Part shown: positions 7,696 through 14,673 of the stretch, one piece after another
Numbering within the stretch: position 1 is the stretch's first letter
How the letters are laid out: every line of letters begins with the position of its first letter
Assembly: GCA_934725535.1 (NCBI GenBank)
Contig: CAKVBV010000062.1
Location: 1-14,740 of the forward strand
Source of the DNA: an uncultured Bacteroidales bacterium
GTDB lineage: Bacteria; Bacteroidota; Bacteroidia; Bacteroidales; Paludibacteraceae
Reading direction: 5' to 3'
DNA length: 14,740 bases
Translations under genes and position numbers: made by a program
The notes under the pieces: generated by a model
What the model saw: only the letters and a program-made list of their open reading frames with translations
The model's database searches: none
What the model was told of the DNA's origin: nothing

Positions 7696-7756
7696 GAGAC
7701 GACGCTTTGCCTGTGAGACGATGCTTTGCCTGGGGGACGACGCGGCTCGCGTCGTC
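7696..7756 (+). repeat. 19-bp tandem repeat ending in a GACGACGCG hairpin
   Basis: Two 19-bp units starting GAGACGAYGCTTTGCCTG (7696-7714 and 7715-7733) are followed by a third whose end is replaced by a hairpin. That hairpin is GACGACGCG (7736-7744), loop GCT, CGCGTCGTC (7748-7756). The same hairpin arms recur at 7854-7874. The array begins 6 nt after the cobW-type stop codon. Confidence 0.8.
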
Positions 7757-7801
7757 ATAGTCCGCAAACGGAAGGTATCACATTCGACCGAATTATAAGA
7801 A

Positions 7802-7836
7802 AGAGACTGCCCGACTCGTTCAGGCAGCCTCTTTTT
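7802..7836 (+). terminator. Intrinsic terminator of the GT117-cobW operon
   Basis: AGAG-A-CTGCC (7802-7811) pairs with GGCAG-C-CTCT (7823-7832) with one A/C mismatch, followed directly by T's through 7836. It lies about 110 nt after the stop codon, between the two GACGACGCG hairpins. Confidence 0.8.
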
Positions 7837-7853
7837 GTATACTGCAGTGTGGA

Positions 7854-7874
7854 GACGACGCGTCACGCGTCGTC
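7854..7874 (+). repeat. Second GACGACGCG hairpin
   Basis: GACGACGCG (7854-7862), loop TCA, CGCGTCGTC (7866-7874). Both arms are identical to the hairpin at 7736-7756; only the 3-nt loop differs, and both are followed by ATA. It is a palindromic interspersed repeat of unknown function. Confidence 0.85.
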
Positions 7875-7944
7875 ATATCATATCACGACACGCCAACTAC
7901 TTGCAACGTTCTCAAACCAATAGTTTTCATGGTGGAGATTTATT

Positions 7945-7978
7945 GAGCCCCTCCTTTGGAGGGGTTGGGGAGGTCCCC
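7945..7978 (-). repeat. Interspersed palindromic repeat, short form (copy C)
   Basis: CCCCTCC (7948-7954), loop TTT, GGAGGGG (7958-7964), followed by TTGGGGAGGTC. Read on the minus strand it is GACCTCCCCAACCCCTCC joined directly to GGAGGGGCTC. These are the outer portions of copies A (2759-2833) and B (9486-9559) without their ~40-nt centre containing the CCCCAC/GTGGGG hairpin. Confidence 0.85.
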
Positions 7979-8006
7979 GTGTCAATGTCGAGTTAAGAGT
8001 ATGATA

Positions 8007-8083
8007 TTAGTATGTGATTAGTATGCCATTAGTATGTGATTAGTATGCCATTAGTATGTGATTAGTATGTAATTAGTATGTGA
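8007..8083. repeat. 11-bp minisatellite, 7 units
   Basis: Seven head-to-tail 11-bp units of TTAGTATGNNA. The variable end reads TGA, CCA, TGA, CCA, TGA, TAA, TGA, so units 1-5 alternate and give a 22-bp higher-order period. Spacers are absent, so this is not a CRISPR array. It lies between convergent genes, about 105 bp beyond the stop of the DUF6913-like gene. Confidence 0.9.
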
Positions 8084-8139
8084 TTGAGCCGACGTTATTA
8101 AGAGGATACCGAGCACTTTTATATCGTGCACTGCAAATG

Positions 8140-8177
8140 TGTAAAGAAGGAAAACCGGCTATACTTGTTAGATAGCC
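8140..8177 (-). terminator. Weak candidate terminator of the ligA operon
   Basis: On the minus strand GGCTAT (8177-8172) pairs with ATAGCC (8162-8157) across a 9-nt loop, followed by GGTTTTCCTTCTTT. The stem is only 6 bp and the T-tract is interrupted, so this is a weak call. It lies just beyond the stop codon at 8189. Confidence 0.35.
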
Positions 8178-8188
8178 ATCTCTGTGTT

Positions 8189-8665
8189 TTATAAGGATGG
8201 TTGGGTCGTGAAGATGTGGAGGTACTTGATGATTTGGGTGAAGAGGTAGTCGGGCGTGTCCTGCGGGGGGGTGTTGATGGTGAGGTCGTAGATGCCGTCG
8301 CGGGTGTAACGGCCGACCTTGAACGCCGCGCGGATATACAGTGCCATGTAGAGCGAGACCAACGTGGGCTGCTGCGTGAGGTCGATGAGAAGGTCGTATT
8401 CCTGTGCCATGATGGTGCGGAGGACCTCCTTTTTGGGGCGGGAGAGCAAGGTGCATACCTGCTTTTTGTCCGGCACGGCGAAGACATCCACCTGCTTTCG
8501 GGTTGCGGGCGTGCTGTCGGCAGTCAGTTGGCGAACCAAGGCAGAGATGTCTCCCCCGTCGTGGAGAATGGCGATGCGGCAGGGACGGTCCCAACGCGGC
8601 ATGACGACATTGCGCGCAGGGCGATGCTGTCGTATATAGTTGAATATCTGTTCCTTGAGTGACAT
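8189..8665 (-). CDS. DUF6913-like conserved hypothetical protein
   Basis: 158 residues if started at the ATG at 8665 (MSLKEQIFNYIRQHRPAR), 7 nt after the ligA stop. A longer frame with an upstream ATG at 8839 would overlap ligA out of frame and give a low-complexity Arg/Ser/Thr-rich extension, so I reject that start. The protein opens with a basic helix, then a segment of alternating hydrophobic character (RIAILHDGGDISALVRQL), a YDLLIDLTQQPTLVSLYMAL core and the segment KVGRYTRDGIYDLTIN. It resembles small Bacteroidales proteins labelled DUF6913, which I recall lying near ligA and dapA; this is a memory-based match. No catalytic motif or signal peptide is evident, so it is probably cytoplasmic. 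Likely co-transcribed with ligA. Function unknown. Confidence 0.8.
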   Translation of the reverse strand: MSLKEQIFNYIRQHRPARNVVMPRWDRPCRIAILHDGGDISALVRQLTADSTPATRKQVDVFAVPDKKQVCTLLSRPKKEVLRTIMAQEYDLLIDLTQQPTLVSLYMALYIRAAFKVGRYTRDGIYDLTINTPPQDTPDYLFTQIIKYLHIFTTQPSL

Positions 8666-8672
8666 AAGCGGT

Positions 8673-10739
8673 TTATGAGTTGCTAGGGTTGAGCATTTGG
8701 AGGAAGTCGTCCTCTGTAACGAGCGGGATGCCGAGGTCTTCGGCTTTCTTGCGTTTCTCGGGACCCATGTTGTCGCCCGCGAGAATGAACGAGGTCTTCT
8801 TGCTGACCGAACCGGTGTTCTTGCCGCCGTTTGCTTCAATCATTGCCTTGTACTCGTCGCGGCTGTGGCGGGCGAAAACGCCCGAGATGACGATGCTCTT
8901 GCCCGCGAGCAGGTTGGTGGTCGGGGTGGCGTCTTCGGTGCTCTCCATCTGCACACCGGCAAGGCGTAAACGATTGACTATCTCGATGTTACGGAAGTCG
9001 TTGAAGTAGGCGATGACGTTGTCGGCTATCTGGTCGCCGACATCCTCGATGGACGTGAGTTGGTCGTGCGTCGCCCATTGGAGTTCATCGATAGAGCGGT
9101 AGCGGCGGGCTATCTTCTTGGCGGTCGTCTCGCCGACCATACGTATGCCGAGGGCGAAAAGGACACGGTTCCACGGCACCTGTTTGCTGGCTTCGATGCC
9201 CGCGAGTATGTTCTGCGCTGACTTGATGCCGAGACGCTCTTGGCGGGCTAAGTCGTTGAGTGTCAGGTCGTAGATGTCGGCGATGTTGTGCAGGAGCCCT
9301 TGCGAATAGAGCAGGTCGATGGTCTCCTCGCCAAGTCCGTCGATATTCATTGCACGGCGGGAGACGAAGTGTTCTATCCTTCCTTTGATTTGCGGGGGGC
9401 AGCCTTGCTCGTTGGGGCAACGCCATGCGGCTTCGCGTTCGACGCGGACCAGGGGGGTGCCACATTCGGGGCAGAGCCTCGGAAAGACCTCCCCAACCCC
9501 TCCTTCGAGAGCACCCCACTGCGCATGGCTTGTGGGGACCCCGATGCAGGAGGGGCTTGCTGTTTCTTTGCCCACTATCTTCGGGATGATTTCACCGCCT
9601 TTCTCCACCCAGACCATGTCACCCTCGCGGATGCCGAGGGAACGGATGAAATCCTCGTTGTGGAGCGTGGCGCGTTGGACGACGGTGCCCGAGAGTTGCA
9701 CGGGGTCAAGGTTGGCGACGGGGGTTACAACGCCTGTGCGTCCGACTTGGTAGGTGATGCGGCGCAGGCGGGTGAGTTGGCGTTCCGCGGGGAACTTATA
9801 GGCGATAGCCCAACGAGGCGTCTTGGCGGTGTAGCCGAGTGCCTGCTGTTGCGCTAAGTCGTTCACTTTCAGTACGATGCCATCGGTGGCGACAGGCAGG
9901 TTCTTGCGCTCGGTGTCCCAATGGGCGATGTACTGCATGACCTCCTCCACGCTGTGGCAGACGCGAATGGCATCGCTGACTTGGAAGCCCCATTGGCGGG
10001 CGAGTTGCAGCCGCTCGTAGTGGGTGGTGCCTGGGAGATTGTCGCCCAGCATATAATATAGGTATGCGGTCAGCCCGCGGCGTGCAACCTCGCGCGGGTC
10101 CTGCAGTTTGAGGGTGCCCGAGGCGGCGTTGCGGGGATTGGCGAAGAGGGGCTCCTCTTGTTCCTCGCGCTCTTTGTTGAGACGCTCGAAAGCCTGCCAT
10201 GGCAGCAGTACCTCACCGCGCAACTCGAAGAAATCGGGTATGTCGGGGCGGGTGACTTGCCACGGGATAGACGGAATGGTCTTGATATTGCTGAGGACAT
10301 CGTCCCCGCGCACCCCGTCGCCGCGTGTGACAGCGTGGGTGAGAACACCGTGTTCGTACCAGAGGGATATGCTGAGTCCGTCGAACTTGAGTTCGCATAC
10401 AATCTCCACATTGTCAGGCAGTTTGCGTACCCAGTCCTCCACCTCTTCGCGCGAATAGGTGTTGGCGAGGGACAGCATCGGGTAGCGGTGCGTGACCTGC
10501 TCGAAGCCCTTCTTGGCGGAGAGGTCGGAGCCTACGTGTTGGGTGGGCGACTTGGGGGCTGCCATCTCGGGATGCAGTGCCTCGAGGTCCTGCAGGCGAC
10601 GCATCTTGCGGTCGAACTCCTCGTCGGACATCGTGGGGGCGTTGAGGACGTAGTACTTGTAGTTGTTGTCCTCCAATTCGCGTCTGAGGTTGATAATCTC
10701 ATCGCGTTCGGGTTGATCTATTTGGTCGAAGAGGTCCAT
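8673..10739 (-). CDS. ligA: NAD+-dependent DNA ligase
   Basis: 688 residues. It seals nicks in duplex DNA using NAD+ during replication and repair. Domains in order: Ia (about 1-70), adenylation domain with the KFDG nucleophile motif (Lys118), the ERLNKEREEQEEPLFANPRNAASGTL region, OB fold (about 325-390), zinc finger with Cys423, Cys426, Cys441 and Cys447, helix-hairpin-helix domain (about 465-600), and BRCT domain (about 605-688). Everything needed for activity is present. The oddity is residues 394-418 between OB fold and zinc finger, which are encoded by copy B of the interspersed repeat; the length exceeds the usual ~665-672 residues. The start (MDLFDQ) fits the family. No consensus promoter was found in the 100 bp upstream. 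Probably co-transcribed with the DUF6913-like gene. Confidence 0.97.
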   Translation of the reverse strand: MDLFDQIDQPERDEIINLRRELEDNNYKYYVLNAPTMSDEEFDRKMRRLQDLEALHPEMAAPKSPTQHVGSDLSAKKGFEQVTHRYPMLSLANTYSREEVEDWVRKLPDNVEIVCELKFDGLSISLWYEHGVLTHAVTRGDGVRGDDVLSNIKTIPSIPWQVTRPDIPDFFELRGEVLLPWQAFERLNKEREEQEEPLFANPRNAASGTLKLQDPREVARRGLTAYLYYMLGDNLPGTTHYERLQLARQWGFQVSDAIRVCHSVEEVMQYIAHWDTERKNLPVATDGIVLKVNDLAQQQALGYTAKTPRWAIAYKFPAERQLTRLRRITYQVGRTGVVTPVANLDPVQLSGTVVQRATLHNEDFIRSLGIREGDMVWVEKGGEIIPKIVGKETASPSCIGVPTSHAQWGALEGGVGEVFPRLCPECGTPLVRVEREAAWRCPNEQGCPPQIKGRIEHFVSRRAMNIDGLGEETIDLLYSQGLLHNIADIYDLTLNDLARQERLGIKSAQNILAGIEASKQVPWNRVLFALGIRMVGETTAKKIARRYRSIDELQWATHDQLTSIEDVGDQIADNVIAYFNDFRNIEIVNRLRLAGVQMESTEDATPTTNLLAGKSIVISGVFARHSRDEYKAMIEANGGKNTGSVSKKTSFILAGDNMGPEKRKKAEDLGIPLVTEDDFLQMLNPSNS
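9486..9559. repeat. Interspersed palindromic repeat inside ligA (copy B)
   Basis: This segment matches the intergenic copy A at 2759-2833 (same plus-strand orientation): GACCTCCCC, AACCCCT, CTTC, GCACCCCACTGCG, CTTGTGGGGACCCCG and GCAGGAGGGG all recur in order. It keeps the ligA frame open and encodes about 25 residues (394-418, including GVPTSHAQWGALEGGVGEV). Confidence 0.88.
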
Positions 10740-10747
10740 TAGTTTTA

Positions 10748-10840
10748 CGATAAGTGGGTTTGACGATAATGGTTCGCTTCGCTCACGATGAGGGTGTTAC
10801 GATGGTGGCTCTGCGATATGTGGATGTTACAATGTTGAGG
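10748..10840 (+). repeat. Left degenerate array of an ACGATGGTGG motif
   Basis: About six degenerate copies of ACGATRGTGG-type units start at 10748, 10763, 10785, 10799, 10814 and 10829, mostly 14-15 bp apart. It fills the gap between the four-helix-bundle gene and ligA. An array of the same motif in inverted orientation lies at 11280-11364 on the other side of that gene. Confidence 0.65.
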
Positions 10841-10843
10841 CAT

Positions 10844-11236
10844 CTATGATTTGTTGATATTCAACATTCTTTTTTCATTCTTACGCATGGAAACCATCAA
10901 GGCTTCTATCTTACATTCAAGAGACGTACACAATGAATGTAACTCTTTGAGTATGGTAGCATCCAAATAGCGGATGTCCTCCGCGATGTACAGCATACTT
11001 TTCACCTCACCGCATGAGCCGTAGGCAATGTTGAGATAACTGATAAACGTTTTATTATCAGTAGTGAACTTATGCCGCTGAAATCCCTCGGCGATATTGT
11101 TCATAACGGACACAGAAGCCCGTTGTATCTGGTCTCTGAAACCATAGTCTTTCACCTCTTGTAGGGACGCATATATCTTGCCCACCAAAGTACGGGCTAA
11201 CTGCCATATAATCAAATCTTCATATCGATATACCAT
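10844..11236 (-). CDS. Four helix bundle protein (23S rRNA-IVP / S23 family)
   Basis: 130 residues with the clear family pattern: YEDLIIWQLARTL at the N-terminus, FRDQIQRASVSVMNNIAEG (33-51) as the central signature, then FISYLNIAYGSCGEVKSML. The fold is a small four-helix bundle that forms oligomers; the same fold is found in Avd proteins of diversity-generating retroelements, but no reverse transcriptase or template/variable repeat is seen here. Family members were first noted inside intervening sequences of 23S rRNA genes, yet free-standing copies like this one are common in Bacteroidota and have no settled function. Base composition is visibly more AT-rich than ligA or the nuclease on either side, and the gene is flanked by inverted repeat arrays. 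Both facts suggest it was acquired as a unit. No consensus promoter was seen. Confidence 0.93.
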   Translation of the reverse strand: MVYRYEDLIIWQLARTLVGKIYASLQEVKDYGFRDQIQRASVSVMNNIAEGFQRHKFTTDNKTFISYLNIAYGSCGEVKSMLYIAEDIRYLDATILKELHSLCTSLECKIEALMVSMRKNEKRMLNINKS

Positions 11237-11279
11237 TGCTTTTTGATATTTGTAGATTGCTTTATTGAAACTACTTTAT

Positions 11280-11364
11280 ATACATCGTCTCAGCCCCCTA
11301 TCGTTTAATCCACTATCGTTTATCCACCATCGTACAATCCACCATCGTCTCAGACCACTATCGC
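11280..11364 (-). repeat. Right degenerate array of the ACGATGGTGG motif (inverted)
   Basis: Six copies of the motif on the minus strand (seen as CCACYATCGT on the plus strand) have ATCGT/ATCGC cores at 11284, 11300, 11315, 11329, 11344 and 11360, spaced 14-16 bp. The last copy overlaps the TAG stop of the nuclease gene at 11358-11360. It mirrors the left array at 10748-10840. Confidence 0.75.
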
Positions 11365-12959
11365 ACAATCAGTTTAGTGGACAGGCAAGTGCCTTGACCG
11401 TATATATTAAGGATATAGATGCCCTGCGAGAGACCGTTGATATTCTGTTCTGCGGATGTTATCTTGCCTTGCGTAACCACCTGCCCGTCAACGCGATACA
11501 CCATATAGTACCCTCCTTCGGCATTGCGTATGCAGGGCGTGGCACCTTCGTAGAACACCTCGTAGTTGTTCAGCGAAGGTTCGGTGTGGCGGGTGGCGGC
11601 GTTGCTGTCTAAGCGCAAGCCCACTAATATGGGGTCGTGGTCGCTGCAGCGGAACATACTGAGGTCATCGGAACTGTCGTAGGTGTAGCGGTCGTGCTCG
11701 TCGGAGTTGATGTGGTACGCCACCATGCCCGTGACTTGCGGGTAAAGGGTGGAGTTGCACAGGGCATGGTCAAGGTAGCCCGCCTGCCCGTGAAAGGTGT
11801 AACTGTAACTGCTGTCGGCATGAAAGGCGCGGTGCATGTCTATCATACCCCCCTCGCGCAGAATGGTGATGGGGTCTTCCATGGCGTAGGCGTTGAGGTC
11901 GCCCATGATGAGGAAGTCGTTGTCTTCAAAATAGACGGTCTCCTTCTGATAGTTGGCAAGAACGGACTGTGCTTCCCGCTTGCGGTCGCCGTTATAGGTG
12001 CCCTGACCATCGTGCTGGTCGGCATTGTCGCCGCTGCCGCTGCCGCTCTTGGCTTTGAAGTGGTTGATGGAGAAGATGAACTTCTCCCCCGTGGCTTTCT
12101 CGGTAAAACCCTGCGTCTTCTTGCGGTTGGAGACGCCGGTGTTGTTGTGGCGTATGCTGCCGTGCGGGGCAACGACATCGCTGCAATAGATATACCCCGA
12201 CTTGGTGTAAGTGCCATTGGCGGAACTCCCGTCGTTGATAGCCACGTAGTTACGACCTGTGTTGCGTGTGAGGTCGGCGGCTATCTCGTCCATGGCATCG
12301 GACCCTTGTTGCACCTCCACCAGCCCGTAGATGTCAGCGCGTATCAGGGCGAGAGCCTTGCTGATTTTGGTACGCTGCTTCTGATGCTCTGCATTGTCTG
12401 CAGGTCCCATGCCGCGTGACGAGAAGTTCTGCGTGAGGTAGTACTCGCAGTTCATGGCACATACCAACAGGGTATGCTGCCCGCGCATATCAATGGCATC
12501 GGTGTCATATCCCTTCTCAAGGTCTGCACGGGTGTTACCCGCCCACGTGCACGACTTGAACTGCACGCTGCTCGTACTGCTGACATAGACCGTGAGGTTG
12601 AGCAGCCGCTCTCCCATACGGTGGTAATCGTCTATGCCCGTCAGGGTAATCTCGCCTGTAGTACTGGCAGAGAGTATCTTGTTGTACTCTGCCGAAAGCG
12701 GAAGTGCTTGGTTAGTAGGCGAATATGTTCGTCTTGGAGAAATGATAAGTCTGCCGTTGTAGTAGTTGTTGGTGACGTAGAAGGGTGTGGTGAACTGTAT
12801 GGTCTGCCCCCTGTACGGATTGAGGTCGGAGTTCTTCCATGTATCGGGGTTGGGGATAGTGACAGATGTTTGGGCAGAGACATAGCCACTGCCAAGGACA
12901 ATGCACAGCACCACCGCACACAACGTATGTTTAGAGAGGATAAGACGGATATAACTCAT
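11358..12959 (-). CDS. Secreted endonuclease/exonuclease/phosphatase family protein with T9SS-like C-terminal domain
   Basis: 533 residues. An N-terminal signal peptide (hydrophobic core about 13-24, likely cleaved after VSA near residue 29) is followed by a beta-rich region of about 130 residues. The EEP domain (about 163-450) keeps its metal and catalytic residues: Asn170, Glu215 (GLVEVQ), His300 (INHFKAK), Asp354 and Asn356 (GDLNAY), Asp397 (YLDHAL) and the terminal SDHDP (439-443). This arrangement is typical of extracellular DNases of the ExeM/NucH type, so DNA is the likely substrate, though a phosphoesterase role cannot be excluded. The last ~75 residues (VFYEGATP to KLIVR) resemble a type IX secretion sorting domain, implying export across the outer membrane. 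It has its own promoter at 12983-13014. The ligA-side genes downstream are separated by repeat arrays. Confidence 0.9.
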   Translation of the reverse strand: MSYIRLILSKHTLCAVVLCIVLGSGYVSAQTSVTIPNPDTWKNSDLNPYRGQTIQFTTPFYVTNNYYNGRLIISPRRTYSPTNQALPLSAEYNKILSASTTGEITLTGIDDYHRMGERLLNLTVYVSSTSSVQFKSCTWAGNTRADLEKGYDTDAIDMRGQHTLLVCAMNCEYYLTQNFSSRGMGPADNAEHQKQRTKISKALALIRADIYGLVEVQQGSDAMDEIAADLTRNTGRNYVAINDGSSANGTYTKSGYIYCSDVVAPHGSIRHNNTGVSNRKKTQGFTEKATGEKFIFSINHFKAKSGSGSGDNADQHDGQGTYNGDRKREAQSVLANYQKETVYFEDNDFLIMGDLNAYAMEDPITILREGGMIDMHRAFHADSSYSYTFHGQAGYLDHALCNSTLYPQVTGMVAYHINSDEHDRYTYDSSDDLSMFRCSDHDPILVGLRLDSNAATRHTEPSLNNYEVFYEGATPCIRNAEGGYYMVYRVDGQVVTQGKITSAEQNINGLSQGIYILNIYGQGTCLSTKLIVR

Positions 12960-12982
12960 ATTTGATGACTATTAGTAGCCTG

Positions 12983-13014
12983 CAAAGTTAATATAATTCT
13001 CTGACTTATGCAAA
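12983..13014 (-). promoter_or_regulatory. Candidate promoter of the secreted nuclease gene
   Basis: On the minus strand TTTG (13014-13011), then 20 nt, then TAACTTTG (12990-12983) match the Bacteroidota consensus fully. Initiation near 12976 would leave only about 17 nt before the ATG at 12959. Confidence 0.7.
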
Positions 13015-13057
13015 AACGGATTGATTGACATCGGGTATAAGGAAGAGATAAGCCCTA

Positions 13058-13672
13058 TCATTCATTAGCAAGGCTTTGCTGTAGGGCTGTGAGAGAAGTG
13101 TATGTCTGCCACCCTAATGTTTTGGCAGGCAACCGGTTATCCTCTATATCGTCCACAAAATAATATGGCTTTTGGCAATGGTGAGCGGTGAGATAGTCCT
13201 CTACCAAGGTATAGATGTGTACATCGGGTTTGCTGAGATGCAGAATGTGGGATAGAAAACAATGCTCGAAGACAGACATATCATAGTGCGAACAGATGTC
13301 GTGCCAATGGAGAGCATTGTTGTTACTGAGTAAGAAAAGGCGGTAGCCGAGGTCGTGCCAGTGGTGCAGTGTAGCAAGGCGGTTGTTTGGTATGCCGCCA
13401 TGCATACTGTTCCACGCGACAATGATATCTTGTGCTGTGGTACCCGGACGGGAATGATGGAGTAGGGTGCTAATGAATACGTCTGAAGAGACGAGTCCGC
13501 GCTCAAACTGCTGCATAAGGCTGTTTGATGTGCCTTCGCCATTGCTGCCAAGACCTAATAACCGGTTCATCTGCTCTTCGCCAAGCAGGTGTCGGAAGCG
13601 GTTGAGGCACTCCGGCATATTATGCTGCATCAGCACCCCACCCATATCCAATATAATGGTAAGTTTATCCAT
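13058..13672 (-). CDS. HAD superfamily hydrolase (subfamily IA-like)
   Basis: 204 residues with the four HAD motifs in order: motif I DMGGVL (nucleophile Asp9), motif II LLSNNN (Ser116), motif III Lys148 in LSKPDVHIY, and motif IV FVDDIEDN (Asp174, Asp175). A helical cap domain lies between motifs I and II (about 18-95). Motif I has Gly in place of the second Asp of the usual DxD. That is common in the YihX-like/epoxide-hydrolase-N branch, and may affect the general acid step of phosphatase chemistry. No signal peptide, so cytoplasmic. Substrate cannot be told from sequence; small phosphorylated metabolites are typical. It lies 31 nt downstream of the pRiA4b-type gene, with no promoter in between, so co-transcription is likely. 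Confidence 0.88.
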   Translation of the reverse strand: MDKLTIILDMGGVLMQHNMPECLNRFRHLLGEEQMNRLLGLGSNGEGTSNSLMQQFERGLVSSDVFISTLLHHSRPGTTAQDIIVAWNSMHGGIPNNRLATLHHWHDLGYRLFLLSNNNALHWHDICSHYDMSVFEHCFLSHILHLSKPDVHIYTLVEDYLTAHHCQKPYYFVDDIEDNRLPAKTLGWQTYTSLTALQQSLANE

Positions 13673-13703
13673 AAGAGGGGAGTATATCAGCCTTTTAAGC
13701 CGT

Positions 13704-14618
13704 TTAGTTCATATTTTCGATGTCGTCTTGAAAGTCTTCCAACGGGAAGTACTCGGGGTTGAAGTGCTTGTCCACAAGGGCATAATGCTCTTTGGGGAAG
13801 TTCGGGTCTTTCTTGCGGGTATAGTAGTATTGGCAAAGTGCGGCATATCCCCACGGACCACCGCAGTCCTCGGGTGGGCAGGCATTCTTGCCGCTTATGA
13901 GGTGTGGAAACGGTGGCTCTTCGTCGGTATAAGACTCTATCTTTGAGAGCGATACCTGATGTTCCCAGCCGTCTCCGAAATCATACTCCAAGACCATCTT
14001 GTCACCTTTCTGTGCCAGCACTTGTGCTAAAGAGTATTCGTGGCTGTCATGGTATTTATATCTCGGAACCACAAAGCCAAAGTCCATATCGTCTTCATCA
14101 TCTTCATCTTCATCCGGTTCATTGTAGATGTCTTGTCCTTTCTTGAATTGATACATATGGTATCCTTCCCAGCCCATTACGTAGATAAGTATCTCTGCCA
14201 AATGGGAGAGTCGGATATTGGATGGAACTTCCAACTTGCGCCACACGGTAGGGCTCACGTCTCTGAGCGAGATACGGATGGTGTATTTCCAAACCTCGGG
14301 TTCGGGCAAATATGTGTCATCAAAATCATCTGTAAAGTCTTGGTCATTGAGTAGATTCATAGCGTATGCCATTTTTATTTCCCAGTCTTCACCATAAACC
14401 TTTTCCCCCACTTCTGCAAATAGGTCATGTATAGACTCCTTACATTCTTCATCCGTATAATCTGCGGGCATCTTCAGTTTGTCGGGATGAGCGGTCAGTT
14501 CGTCTCGGAGGGCTTGCATAAACTCGGGTGGAAAGTGCATAGCATGTTCCCACTCATACAATATACTTCCGATAACCATAGATTGCATGGATACATCATT
14601 TGCTTTTTTCTTTGCCAT
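13704..14618 (-). CDS. Plasmid pRiA4b ORF-3 family protein
   Basis: 304 residues. The C-terminal part (about 109-298) is a pRiA4b ORF-3-like domain: WKYTIRISLRDVSPTVWRKLEVP, then LAEILIYVMGWEGYHMYQF, the diagnostic YDFGDGWEH (212-220) and CPPEDCGGPWGY (247-258). An acidic run rich in Asp/Glu (168-178) sits in the middle of the domain, as is common in this family. The first ~108 residues are a separate, mostly helical and acidic extension that I do not recognise. The protein family is widespread on plasmids and chromosomes and has no established biochemical role. No signal peptide. The ATG at 14618 is preceded by an AT-rich leader; no consensus promoter was found. First gene of a probable two-gene unit with the HAD hydrolase. 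Confidence 0.88.
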   Translation of the reverse strand: MAKKKANDVSMQSMVIGSILYEWEHAMHFPPEFMQALRDELTAHPDKLKMPADYTDEECKESIHDLFAEVGEKVYGEDWEIKMAYAMNLLNDQDFTDDFDDTYLPEPEVWKYTIRISLRDVSPTVWRKLEVPSNIRLSHLAEILIYVMGWEGYHMYQFKKGQDIYNEPDEDEDDEDDMDFGFVVPRYKYHDSHEYSLAQVLAQKGDKMVLEYDFGDGWEHQVSLSKIESYTDEEPPFPHLISGKNACPPEDCGGPWGYAALCQYYYTRKKDPNFPKEHYALVDKHFNPEYFPLEDFQDDIENMN

Positions 14619-14673
14619 AATAACTATATTTTATTATTTATTTTCTGTATGCTTTGTAACAGCACTGCCTGTT

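Noticed and set aside
8007..8083. CRISPR-like array
   Set aside because: Units are 11 bp, directly adjacent and without unique spacers, and no cas gene is present; this is a minisatellite.
8189..8839. Upstream start giving a 216-residue version of the DUF6913-like protein
   Set aside because: The extra 58 residues overlap ligA out of frame and are low-complexity Arg/Ser/Thr; the MSLKEQ start 7 nt after the ligA stop is far more natural.
8673..10739. ligA as a pseudogene disrupted by the repeat
   Set aside because: The repeat keeps the frame open and all motifs before and after it (KFDG, four zinc Cys, HhH, BRCT) are intact.
10844..11364. Diversity-generating retroelement because of the Avd-like four-helix-bundle gene
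   Set aside because: No reverse transcriptase, template repeat or variable repeat is visible nearby; S23-family proteins are common outside such systems.
11637..12419. Plus-strand frame (260 codons) opposite the secreted nuclease
   Set aside because: Antisense shadow of a gene with intact catalytic motifs and promoter; the Val/Ala-rich product has no domain.
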